Shown here: positions 12,047-18,597 of the stretch, in pieces
Numbering within the stretch: position 1 is the stretch's first letter
How the letters are laid out: each line of letters opens with the position of its first letter
Virus record (IMG/VR): IMGVR_UViG_3300013372_002243
Location: 1-24,016 of that record
DNA from: a virus
Strand: one strand, 5' to 3'
DNA length: 24,016 bases
Translations under genes and position numbers: made by a program
The notes under the pieces: generated by a model
Database searches by the model: none
What the model was told of the DNA's origin: nothing
What the model saw: the letters and a program-made list of their open reading frames with translations, nothing else

Positions 12047-13001
12047 AACGGTTTACTTTCTGGCGGCTGGCATCAGCGACGGGGAGATCGTCGCGAAGGA
12101 ATACGGGGCGATCCTCGTTCCGATAACCTCGATCAAGTCGAAGGCGGATCTCGCCCGCGTGAGGGGGTGGATCGCGAGCGGCGTCAAGGTCCTGCTCGAT
12201 TCCGGGGTCTTCGAGCTGTGTTCGGCTCACGCGAGGGACAACGGCATCCAACTGACGGAGGCCCTTGGGCTTCCGCCGGAACAGGTGGACGGGTTCGCTG
12301 GCCTGCTCGATCACTACACGAGGGTCGGGAAAGAGCTGAGCGGCGAGGCGTTCGCGTTGGTCGAGATCGACCTCGGCGGGAAGGTCCGGAAGCGGGAGAC
12401 GCGGGCATCGCTCGAAGCGATGGGACTCAAGATCGCTCCGGTGTTCCATCCGATCCTCGACGGGTGGGAATACCTCGACGAGCTGGCGGAAACGCACTCG
12501 ATCATCATGTGCGGAAATATGGTTGACGCGAACAGGGCGGATCGATGCGGGGCACTGTCAAGAATGCTGGAGTGGAAGGGGCGTCATCCGGGGGTGTGGC
12601 TGCATCTGCTCGGCGTGACACCGTCTCCGATGTCGGTCGCGTTGCCGATAGACTCCTGCGACTCGTCGGCGTGGGCGAGTGCGATTCGGTGGTTCAGTGG
12701 GTGGCAGGAGTTCGCACTCGGCGGAAGCGTCGGGCGGTTCGGTCGAGACATGGCTTATACGCTCGGGAGCCGCGTGAGCTACGAGCACACCTTGAGGATT
12801 CTGGCGATTCAACAAAACTGCCAAGCGTTGGGGATCAATCACTATCATGAACAACTCGACCGGATCGACGCGGACGCGGGTGTGGGTGACGCTGGAGTTC
12901 GAGGCGTGGCACCTGTGGGCCGACGCGCCAGAAAAACACGAGTACCTGCGGAGTCGCCACCGGCATCTGTTCAAGGTCAGGATCGCGTGGACAGTGTCTG
13001 A
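12039..13001 (+). CDS. dpdA: DpdA-type DNA guanine transglycosylase
   Basis: DpdA enzymes, related to tRNA-guanine transglycosylases, exchange guanine in DNA for a 7-deazaguanine. This 320-residue protein shows the expected catalytic signatures: LLDSGVFEL (Asp54) and PIDSCDSSAW (Asp205/Asp208), in a TIM-barrel-like run of strands such as APVFHPILDGWEYL and HSIIMCGNMVD. The start at ATG 12039 overlaps the ParB-like gene by 8 nt. The operon partners FolE, QueD and QueE, which make the 7-deazaguanine precursor, support the call strongly. Oddly, its last 51 codons run through the next gene in another frame and read as low-complexity Arg/Pro/Gly, so the native stop may have been lost. Which DpdA subfamily it belongs to cannot be decided here. 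Confidence 0.82.
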   Translation: MPKTVYFLAAGISDGEIVAKEYGAILVPITSIKSKADLARVRGWIASGVKVLLDSGVFELCSAHARDNGIQLTEALGLPPEQVDGFAGLLDHYTRVGKELSGEAFALVEIDLGGKVRKRETRASLEAMGLKIAPVFHPILDGWEYLDELAETHSIIMCGNMVDANRADRCGALSRMLEWKGRHPGVWLHLLGVTPSPMSVALPIDSCDSSAWASAIRWFSGWQEFALGGSVGRFGRDMAYTLGSRVSYEHTLRILAIQQNCQALGINHYHEQLDRIDADAGVGDAGVRGVAPVGRRARKTRVPAESPPASVQGQDRVDSV

Positions 13002-13191
13002 ACTGGATCGGGAGTTCGAGTTCATTGAACGGAAGCGGGACTGCCTCGCGGCGATTGAGTCGGTGAAGCCGCACGCGGAAGGATGGTCCTGCGAGACGTG
13101 GGCAGCGGAACTGTTGAAGCTGTTCGGGGCAGTGTCGGTTTCGGTGTCTGAGGATGGCGAAAACGGGGCCGAGGTGGAGGTCGTCGTATGA
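12847..13191 (+). CDS. QueD-like (T-fold) paralogue; candidate 7-carboxy-7-deazaguanine decarboxylase (DpdL-like)
   Basis: A 114-residue protein resembling 6-pyruvoyl-tetrahydropterin synthase/QueD but reduced: FEAWHLWADAPEKHEYLRSR then HRHLFKVRIAW matches the metal-site region (His of FEAWH, HRH in place of HGH), and SCETWAAELLKLFG matches the usual PTxEN helix. It lacks the catalytic Cys next to the HGH motif. A genuine QueD lies 0.5 kb downstream, so this copy must do something else. Published work on phage 7-deazaguanines predicts a CDG decarboxylase named DpdL; I propose this as a candidate by context, not by proof. It starts at ATG 12847 inside the transglycosylase gene and stops in ATGA with the transporter. 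Confidence 0.6.
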   Translation: MNNSTGSTRTRVWVTLEFEAWHLWADAPEKHEYLRSRHRHLFKVRIAWTVSELDREFEFIERKRDCLAAIESVKPHAEGWSCETWAAELLKLFGAVSVSVSEDGENGAEVEVVV

Positions 13192-13682
13192 GCTGGGCGG
13201 TCGTGGGGTTCTATCTGGCGGCGGCGGTGGCGGCGAATGGTCTCGTGGCGATCTTCGGCCCGTGGGTCCTGCCGCTGACGGGCGTGGTCCTGATCCCGTT
13301 CGACATGACGGCTCGCGACGTTCTTCACGAGCGATGGCGAGGGCCTTGGCTCTGGCCTCGGATGATCGGCCTCGTGGCGGCTGGCTCGGCGTTGTCGATG
13401 GTTGCGGCTCCGGCGGCCGTGTGCGTGGCAAGCGGGGCGGCGTTCCTCGTGGCTGGCGTGGTGGACGCGGTGACGTACCGGCTGCTTGAGGGGCGGCCGA
13501 AGCTGGTGCGAATGAACGGATCAAACGCGGCGGCGAGCGTGGCGGACTCGGTGGTGTTCCTGACGGTGGCGTTCGGCGGAGTACTGGTGCCTGTCGTCGC
13601 GTTTCAGGTGGCGGCGAAGGTGTGCGGCGGGTTCGTGTGGTCGCTTGTGATGGTAGGATGGAAGTCGAAGGGGACGGAATGA
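13188..13682 (+). CDS. VUT-family (YhhQ-like) queuosine-precursor transporter
   Basis: A 164-residue integral membrane protein with about five to six hydrophobic segments (near residues 4-22, 25-37, 58-76, 78-97, 117-137, 138-157). Family-like positions are LIPFDMTARDVLHERWRG between early helices and NGSNAAASVADSVVFLTVAFGG in the fifth, corresponding to the conserved Arg-Asp and S..aDS..F features of VUT/YhhQ proteins. These import preQ0/preQ1-type 7-deazaguanine bases across the inner membrane. Its place between a QueD-like gene and QueD fits salvage of precursors for DNA modification. ATGA overlaps on both sides show tight coupling. The substrate is inferred. Confidence 0.75.
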   Translation: MSWAVVGFYLAAAVAANGLVAIFGPWVLPLTGVVLIPFDMTARDVLHERWRGPWLWPRMIGLVAAGSALSMVAAPAAVCVASGAAFLVAGVVDAVTYRLLEGRPKLVRMNGSNAAASVADSVVFLTVAFGGVLVPVVAFQVAAKVCGGFVWSLVMVGWKSKGTE

Positions 13683-14107
13683 TAACAGCAACGCGACGGA
13701 TACAATTCTGCTCGGGGCATCGGGTGTTCGGCCACGAGGGGCACTGCCGGAACATGCACGGACACAATTACGTGGCGTTCCTTACGGCGGCTGCGAACTC
13801 TCGCGAACTCGATGGCGTGGGCCGCGTGGTGGACTTCTCGGTCCTGAAAGAGCGGGTCGGCGGGTGGATAGACGAAAAGTGGGATCACGGGTTCATCGCG
13901 TGGGTGGGCGACGCTGAGGCGGTGGAGGCTGTGCGAAGTGTCGGAGGCTCGAAGCTGTTCCAGTTGCCGAATAACCCGACGGCCGAGAACATGGCGGACT
14001 ATCTTCTGCGGTGGGTCGGCCCGCTGGTGCTGGCTGGCTCGGGTGTCGAGCTTGTCAAGGTCGTGTTGTGGGAGACAGAAAACTGCCATGCTGAGGTGAC
14101 GCTATGA
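13679..14107 (+). CDS. queD: 6-carboxy-5,6,7,8-tetrahydropterin synthase QueD
   Basis: QueD converts 7,8-dihydroneopterin triphosphate into 6-carboxytetrahydropterin, the second step towards 7-deazaguanines. All motifs are visible in 142 residues: the zinc ligands His14 (CSGHR) and His27/His29 in CRNMHGHNY, the catalytic Cys23, VVDFSVLKERV, the Asp69-His70 pair in WDHGF, the PTAENMADYLL helix and the terminal WETENCHAEV with Glu132. Length and order are normal. ATG 13679 overlaps the transporter stop, and its own TGA overlaps the QueE ATG, so it is the middle of a tightly coupled operon. Confidence 0.93.
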   Translation: MITATRRIQFCSGHRVFGHEGHCRNMHGHNYVAFLTAAANSRELDGVGRVVDFSVLKERVGGWIDEKWDHGFIAWVGDAEAVEAVRSVGGSKLFQLPNNPTAENMADYLLRWVGPLVLAGSGVELVKVVLWETENCHAEVTL

Positions 14108-14712
14108 CTTACAGGGTGAACGAGGTCTATCGGTCGCCGCAAGGCGAGGGCGGGCGAGTGGGACACGACAGCGTGTTCCTTCGGTTCACTGGCTGCAATC
14201 TGCGGTGTGCGATGGAGCCGGGGCCGAAATCGCCGGGCGGGTTCGACTGCGACACGGAGTTCGAATCCGGGCGGACGATGACGCTCGGCGATCTGGTGTC
14301 GTGGGTTCGTGAGGAAGCGGGCGAGGTGTGCCGCTGGGTGGTGGTGACAGGCGGGGAGCCTGCGCTGCAGTTGGACGCGGATCTCGTGACAAGTCTGCAC
14401 GATGCGGGATTCCTGATCGCGGTGGAGACGAACGGGTCTAAGGCGTTGCCGGACGGCATCGACTGGATCACGGTCTCGCCCAAGGTCGCGGAACACGCGA
14501 TCCGCCAGCGGACGGCGACGGAGGTAAAGTACGTGCGAGGCTACGGACAGGCGTTGCCGGAAACGGTGGTTGAGGCGGAGCAGTATTACATTTCGCCGAC
14601 GTTCGCCGGGCTGGAGCCCGATCCGCGTGCGGTGGCATGGTGCGAACAACTGGTGAAGGGGACGAAGTGGAAACTCTCGATGCAACAACACAAACTGCTC
14701 GGCCAGCGGTGA
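14104..14712 (+). CDS. queE: 7-carboxy-7-deazaguanine synthase QueE (radical SAM)
   Basis: QueE is a radical-SAM enzyme that rearranges 6-carboxytetrahydropterin to 7-carboxy-7-deazaguanine. Seen: the N-terminal YRSPQGEGGRVGHDSVFLRF substrate/SAM region, TGCNLRC with Cys31 and Cys35, then a third Cys in FDCDTEF (Cys49), and GGEPALQLD at 83-91. The cluster motif is therefore C-X3-C-X13-C instead of the classical C-X3-C-X2-C, meaning an insertion between the second and third ligand; expanded spacings are known in some QueE proteins. 202 residues is a normal size. The start ATG 14104 overlaps the QueD stop. Confidence 0.92.
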   Translation: MTYRVNEVYRSPQGEGGRVGHDSVFLRFTGCNLRCAMEPGPKSPGGFDCDTEFESGRTMTLGDLVSWVREEAGEVCRWVVVTGGEPALQLDADLVTSLHDAGFLIAVETNGSKALPDGIDWITVSPKVAEHAIRQRTATEVKYVRGYGQALPETVVEAEQYYISPTFAGLEPDPRAVAWCEQLVKGTKWKLSMQQHKLLGQR

Positions 14713-15539
14713 CGGAAGTCTCGTGGAAAGATGTCGTGGCGAGGATTGAGACGAAGCTCAGCGGGTTCAGCCGGGTCTACGGCGTGCCGACAGGCGGGGT
14801 GATCGTCGCGGCGATGTCGGGCCGGATGGTTCACGCGGTGAGCGAAGCGGACGTGATCGTGGACGATCTCGTGGATTCCGGGGCAACTCGCCAGCGGTAC
14901 GCGAACACGGGGAAGCCATTCGTCGGACTGTGGGACAAGAAGGACGGGAGCGGGGACGAGCGGCTGGGCTGGATCAAGTTCCCGTGGGAAGTCCAACACG
15001 CGCCGGAGGACGCTGTCGTCCGGCTAATCGAATGGTGCGGGGAAGATCCTCGGCGGGACGGTCTGCTGGAGACGCCGAAGCGTGTCGTGAAGGCGTTCCG
15101 AGAGATGACGAGCGGCTACGCGGACGATCCGGCTGTGATTCTGTCGAAGACCTTCGACGAGAAGTGCGACGAGATGGTGGTCGTTTCGGGGATCTCGTTC
15201 ACGTCGTTGTGCGAACATCACCTCCTGCCGTTCACGGGGACGGTGGACATTGGCTACGTGCCGGGGAAGGTTGTGGGGCTGTCCAAGCTGGCCCGGCTGG
15301 TGGACTGCTTCTCAAGACGGTTCCAGATTCAAGAGCGGTTGACGGCTCAGATCGCGGACGCAATCGATAACGCCTTGGACGCGAAGGGCGTGGCCGTGGT
15401 GGTTCGGGGCCAGCACGCTTGCATGAGCTGCCGGGGTGTCCGGAAGGCGGACGCAACGATGGTCACAAGTGCGATGCGGGGAATCCTGATCGGGGACGCT
15501 CGGGCACGGTCGGAGTTCTTGGCGTTGTGCAGAGGCTGA
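14709..15539 (+). CDS. folE: Phosphoribosyltransferase-like domain fused to GTP cyclohydrolase I (FolE)
   Basis: Two domains in 276 residues. Residues about 10-95 resemble a type I phosphoribosyltransferase: GVPTGGVIVAAM, then the PRPP-binding motif DVIVDDLVDSGAT (48-60). Residues about 96-276 are a type I GTP cyclohydrolase: RDGLLETPKRVVKAF, SLCEHHLLPFTG with Cys168 and His170/171, SKLARLVDCFSRR, and ACMSCRGV with the distal Cys ligand. FolE makes dihydroneopterin triphosphate from GTP, the entry step for QueD. The start is uncertain: GTG 14709 gives a GTGA overlap with QueE, while GTG 14667 (with GAAGGGG upstream) or ATG 14637 would extend the N-terminus. The fusion partner may serve base or nucleotide salvage; that is inference. 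Confidence 0.88.
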   Translation: MTEVSWKDVVARIETKLSGFSRVYGVPTGGVIVAAMSGRMVHAVSEADVIVDDLVDSGATRQRYANTGKPFVGLWDKKDGSGDERLGWIKFPWEVQHAPEDAVVRLIEWCGEDPRRDGLLETPKRVVKAFREMTSGYADDPAVILSKTFDEKCDEMVVVSGISFTSLCEHHLLPFTGTVDIGYVPGKVVGLSKLARLVDCFSRRFQIQERLTAQIADAIDNALDAKGVAVVVRGQHACMSCRGVRKADATMVTSAMRGILIGDARARSEFLALCRG

Positions 15540-15546
15540 GTCTGCG

Positions 15547-15602
15547 GATTCCAACGAATCGGAAGTGTTTCGGTTGAAATCACGGACGGCCGCTGGCTAC
15601 CT
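15547..15602 (+). promoter_or_regulatory. Promoter for the packaging/head operon
   Basis: A GATTCC box (15547-15552) lies 27 nt upstream of -35 TTGAAA (15574-15579), with a 17-nt spacer and -10-like CTACCT (15597-15602), 13 nt before the ATG at 15616. The GATTCC box and spacing match the island promoters, but the A-tract and the downstream motif are absent. The weak -10 could require an activator. Confidence 0.5.
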
Positions 15603-15615
15603 TTGGGGGCGACGC

Positions 15616-16146
15616 ATGGCGTCAGGGAAAGAACGGAAGCTGCGGCGACGAGTCCGGAAGGCCGAAAACGAGGGCCTCCGGGCGGAAGCCGTCGGGGATG
15701 GGGCAGCTACGTCTGATCCCGTCGAAGTGTCGCCGATGCGTCCGGTCGCGGAAGCGAGGCTGGTTTCTCGGGCGGTGGGCTGGATTGGAGGCGGACAGAT
15801 GAGCGGAATTAGGTCGATGAGATGGCCGACGCGTGTTCCGATGGGGCAGTTGACGAGCCAGATCACGGAACGTGGCGATATGACCGTGATGGAAAAGGCG
15901 TTCCTGACGCTGGCTCGCCTGCTGGACAGCAACGACAGAGCGAAGGGGATCGCGGCGAGGGCCATTGTGATGATGGAACGGCAGAACCAGATGGACGACA
16001 TCGCGGCGGACATGGCGGGCCGATTCGCCAGCCGAGTCCCGGTCGAGCCGGAAGCCGGGGCGTTGCCTCGGAAGGTTGTTCGGATATTCCTTCCGCACAA
16101 CGGGCGGGAACCAGTGGCAGAACTGGATGAGCGGCCCAAGGGATGA
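15616..16146 (+). CDS. Putative terminase small subunit
   Basis: A 176-residue protein immediately upstream of the large terminase, with an ATGA overlap. Small terminase subunits bind phage DNA as rings and recruit the large subunit. The N-terminus is very basic (MASGKERKLRRRVRKAENEG). The central part (MRWPTRVPMGQLTSQITERG, then MTVMEKAFLTLARLLDSNDR) is helical, and a long helix KGIAARAIVMMERQNQMDD could be the oligomerisation segment. I see no certain helix-turn-helix, so the call rests mainly on position. ATG 15616 has GGGGG 6-7 nt upstream; a GTG further upstream is possible. Confidence 0.5.
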   Translation: MASGKERKLRRRVRKAENEGLRAEAVGDGAATSDPVEVSPMRPVAEARLVSRAVGWIGGGQMSGIRSMRWPTRVPMGQLTSQITERGDMTVMEKAFLTLARLLDSNDRAKGIAARAIVMMERQNQMDDIAADMAGRFASRVPVEPEAGALPRKVVRIFLPHNGREPVAELDERPKG

Positions 16147-17519
16147 CGGGAGCTGTCGCGGCGGAAGAGTGGGAAGACGTGGCTCCGCACGCAGGTCCGC
16201 AAAGCGATTTCCTATCGACTCCGGCGGACATCGCGATCTATGGCGGCGCGGCTGGCGGCGGGAAGACGTGGGCGTTGATTGCGGAACCGCTGCGTCACAT
16301 CGAGCTTCCGTCGTTTAACGCGGTGACGTTTCGCCGAACCTCGGTCCAAGTGCGGAACGCCGGGTCGCTGTGGGATGAGTCGTGGAAGATCTACCCACAG
16401 CTCGGCGGGGTGGCGAAGCAATCGACCTTGGAATGGGAGTTCGATTCGGGGGCGAGGGTCAAGTTCGCCCACATGGAACACGAAGCGACGAAGCTCGACT
16501 GGCAGGGGTCCGCAATCGCTCTGATCTTGTGGGACGAACTGACGCACTTCACGGAGTCGCAGTTCTGGTACTTCCTTAGCCGAAACCGCTCGACGTGCGG
16601 GATCAAGCCGTACATCAGGGCGACGACAAACCCGGACGCCGACTCGTGGGTGGCGGAGTTGGTGTCGTGGTGGATCGACCAAGAGACGGGCTACCCGAAC
16701 CTCGACCGGGCTGGCGTGCTGAGATGGTTCGTCCGGGTGGACGATGTCTTGGTGTGGGGTGACTCGGCGGAGGAACTCCGGCGGCGACATCCCGGATCGT
16801 TCCCGAAGTCGCTGACGTTCATCCCGGCGAAGCTGGAGGACAATCCGGCGTTGGAGCGGTTGGATCCCGGCTACCGGGCGAACCTGATGGCACTGCCGAC
16901 GGTGGAGCGGGAGCGGCTGCTGGGCGGGAACTGGAAAGTCCGGCTCACGGGCGGGATGTTCTTCCGGGCGGGGAGTATCGGCGTGCTGGATTACGAGCCG
17001 ACGGCGACCCACTGCGTGAGGGCGTGGGACTTGGCGGCGTTGGAAGGGAGCGGAGACTGGACGGTTGGTCTCAAGATGGGCGTCCAGACGAACGGGCGAT
17101 ACGTGATCTTGGACATGATCTCAGGTCAGTGGGAGACGGGAGGCCGGGATGCGAGGATCAAACAGGCGGCGGACATGGACGGGCTCAGCGTTCATCAACG
17201 GCTGCCGCAAGATCCGGGGCAGGCCGGGAAATCGCAGGTCAATCATTTCGCTCGGTTGCTGAACGGCTGCAATTGGTCGAGCGGCCCGGTGATCGGAAAC
17301 AAGGCGACGCGGGCGACGCGGGTGGCGGCGGCGATCAACTCGGGGCAAGTGGACATGGTGAGGGCCGACTGGAACAAGCGGCTACTCGACCGGCTGGACC
17401 GGTTCCCGGACTCGTCCGTTCCCGACGACGAGGTGGACGCTTGCGCCGACGCCTTCAACACGATTCTCGACGGGTGCTGGATCTCGGACGAGACGGAAAT
17501 GTCGTCCGTGTCAGCGTGA
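16143..17519 (+). CDS. terL: Terminase large subunit (DNA-packaging ATPase/nuclease)
   Basis: The packaging motor, 458 residues. The N-terminal ATPase has Walker A GGAAGGGKT (34-42), an adenine-binding start GPQSDFLSTPADIAIYGG, Walker B LILWDE (127-132) and a coupling motif ATTNPD (160-165). The C-terminal RNase-H-like nuclease has RAWDLAA (Asp296), a second acidic site QDPGQAGKSQ (Asp357), and PDDEVDACADAF (Asp428/429, Asp432). Length and order are typical of large terminases. It starts at ATG 16143, overlapping the putative small subunit. Confidence 0.95.
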   Translation: MTGAVAAEEWEDVAPHAGPQSDFLSTPADIAIYGGAAGGGKTWALIAEPLRHIELPSFNAVTFRRTSVQVRNAGSLWDESWKIYPQLGGVAKQSTLEWEFDSGARVKFAHMEHEATKLDWQGSAIALILWDELTHFTESQFWYFLSRNRSTCGIKPYIRATTNPDADSWVAELVSWWIDQETGYPNLDRAGVLRWFVRVDDVLVWGDSAEELRRRHPGSFPKSLTFIPAKLEDNPALERLDPGYRANLMALPTVERERLLGGNWKVRLTGGMFFRAGSIGVLDYEPTATHCVRAWDLAALEGSGDWTVGLKMGVQTNGRYVILDMISGQWETGGRDARIKQAADMDGLSVHQRLPQDPGQAGKSQVNHFARLLNGCNWSSGPVIGNKATRATRVAAAINSGQVDMVRADWNKRLLDRLDRFPDSSVPDDEVDACADAFNTILDGCWISDETEMSSVSA

Positions 17520-17588
17520 TCCCTTGGGGATGGCCCGTCGTTGCGGCGGCGGTGTCGAATCCGCATGACGAAAAACGAAGGGTTGGAA

Positions 17589-17876
17589 ATGCCAAGGCGA
17601 GGCGAGCATACATTCGAGAACACGGAAACCGGGCGGCCGGTCAATCGGTCTTCGGAAGAGTTATTGGAACTGGTGAGAATCGGAGCCGGGTTGAGGATAT
17701 GCGAGATTCACACGCTGGCGGTGGCGTCCGGCGAGGACGTGATGACACGGCAACAGATGAACAAAATCGAGGCGTCGGCACTCAGGAAGTTCCGGGAGGC
17801 GTTCGAGGGGCTGGACTTCACTCCTGAGCCGAGACGGCACAGCAAGCGGGGGCGGACGGCCTGTCAAATCTCGTGA
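17589..17876 (+). CDS. Small sigma-70 region-4-like HTH protein
   Basis: A 95-residue protein with a C-terminal segment VMTRQQMNKIEASALRKFRE resembling sigma-factor region 4.2 (the ..R..V.QIE..AL.KLR pattern), although the first helix of the HTH is poorly recognisable. The N-terminal half contains SSEELLELVRIGAGLRICEI. It could be a phage regulator of late transcription or a DNA-binding accessory of packaging. I choose ATG 17589 because GAAGGG lies 6 nt upstream; ATG 17565 is an alternative. It lies directly after the large terminase, ahead of the portal promoter. Confidence 0.58.
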   Translation: MPRRGEHTFENTETGRPVNRSSEELLELVRIGAGLRICEIHTLAVASGEDVMTRQQMNKIEASALRKFREAFEGLDFTPEPRRHSKRGRTACQIS

Positions 17877-17945
17877 GCCGGTCGCGGGCGGCCGTCGTTG
17901 TGGTGGGCGGGTGGTGTGGCAAATCTCAAACGAAAGGGTGCTGCG

Positions 17946-18260
17946 ATGAAAGTCTTGGCGGTTGAAACAGATGTCGGTGGGCGAGGCTATCCGTCGCGGT
18001 ACGTGGTGGAAATCAGTTGGGACGAGATGGCAGTGATCACGGGGGCCGATATTGTCAGTCAAATGCCGACGAAAAGCAAAGACTTCGACATCTGCGAAAG
18101 CTACCGCGAAGGGCAACGGATCAAGGATGCGGCGGCGAAGTCCATCGACCTTCCGCAAGAACTCCGGTCGGTGGCATCAGTGCTCGAAGGGATCGTGCGG
18201 AGGGCGCAGGAGATTCTGGACGCGGGCGAGGAAAACGAAGGGACGGCGATCAGTGATTGA
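17946..18260 (+). CDS. Hypothetical acidic protein, 104 aa
   Basis: ATG 17946 is preceded by GAAAGGGTG. The product has an N-terminal alpha/beta part (MKVLAVETDVGGRGYPSRYV, VEISWDEMAVITGADIVSQM) and a helical acidic C-terminus (SVASVLEGIVRRAQEILDAG then EENEGT). No family is recognised. Its TGA region overlaps the next gene, which starts at GTG 18253. Confidence 0.58.
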   Translation: MKVLAVETDVGGRGYPSRYVVEISWDEMAVITGADIVSQMPTKSKDFDICESYREGQRIKDAAAKSIDLPQELRSVASVLEGIVRRAQEILDAGEENEGTAISD

Positions 18261-18519
18261 AACGAAGGCGATTAACTACAACGTCGCTCCGTGGGATGCG
18301 AGAGCAATCGAACTGGAGCCGATTCACGGCCCGTACGCTGTCTACGACGCTTGGTGCGAGTGGTTCGATGCGTGGAACGAAAAGCGAAGCGAGAACATGC
18401 AATTGGACATTGACGACGTGGACAAAACTGCCTTGTTCTCGGCGTTCCAGTCCGCGATTGGAGAAACGGCTGTCGCGTCTGCAAGACGCAACGACGTGGA
18501 AGCGGTGGGCGGTGGGTGA
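18253..18519 (+). CDS. Hypothetical protein, 88 aa
   Basis: It starts at GTG 18253, overlapping the preceding gene by 8 nt. Trp-rich, acidic segments stand out (ETKAINYNVAPWDARAIELE, GPYAVYDAWCEWFDAWNEKR), followed by NMQLDIDDVDKTALFSAFQS. Many aromatics in an 88-residue acidic protein suggest a folded interaction module. Function unknown. The portal promoter starts 15 nt after its stop. Confidence 0.55.
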   Translation: MIETKAINYNVAPWDARAIELEPIHGPYAVYDAWCEWFDAWNEKRSENMQLDIDDVDKTALFSAFQSAIGETAVASARRNDVEAVGGG

Positions 18520-18533
18520 CAATGGCGGACGTC

Positions 18534-18589
18534 TTGACGTGAACGGGCGGCCGGAATAGCGTGGCCCCGTGCAATCCGCACGGAAGGCC
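18534..18589 (+). promoter_or_regulatory. Promoter and 5' hairpin of the portal gene
   Basis: -35 TTGACG (18534-18539), 17-nt spacer, -10-like TAGCGT (18557-18562). Immediately downstream GGCC (18563-18566) plus CCGTGC (18567-18572) pair with GCACGG (18578-18583) plus GGCC (18586-18589), so the transcript would begin with a stable hairpin just before the ATG at 18598. The hexamers are only moderately good. Confidence 0.5.
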
Positions 18590-18597
18590 CGCTGAAC

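Noticed and set aside
12835-13767. 310-codon minus-strand frame opposite the transporter and QueD-like gene
   Set aside because: Pro/Ser/Arg repeats only; a shadow of well-supported plus-strand genes.
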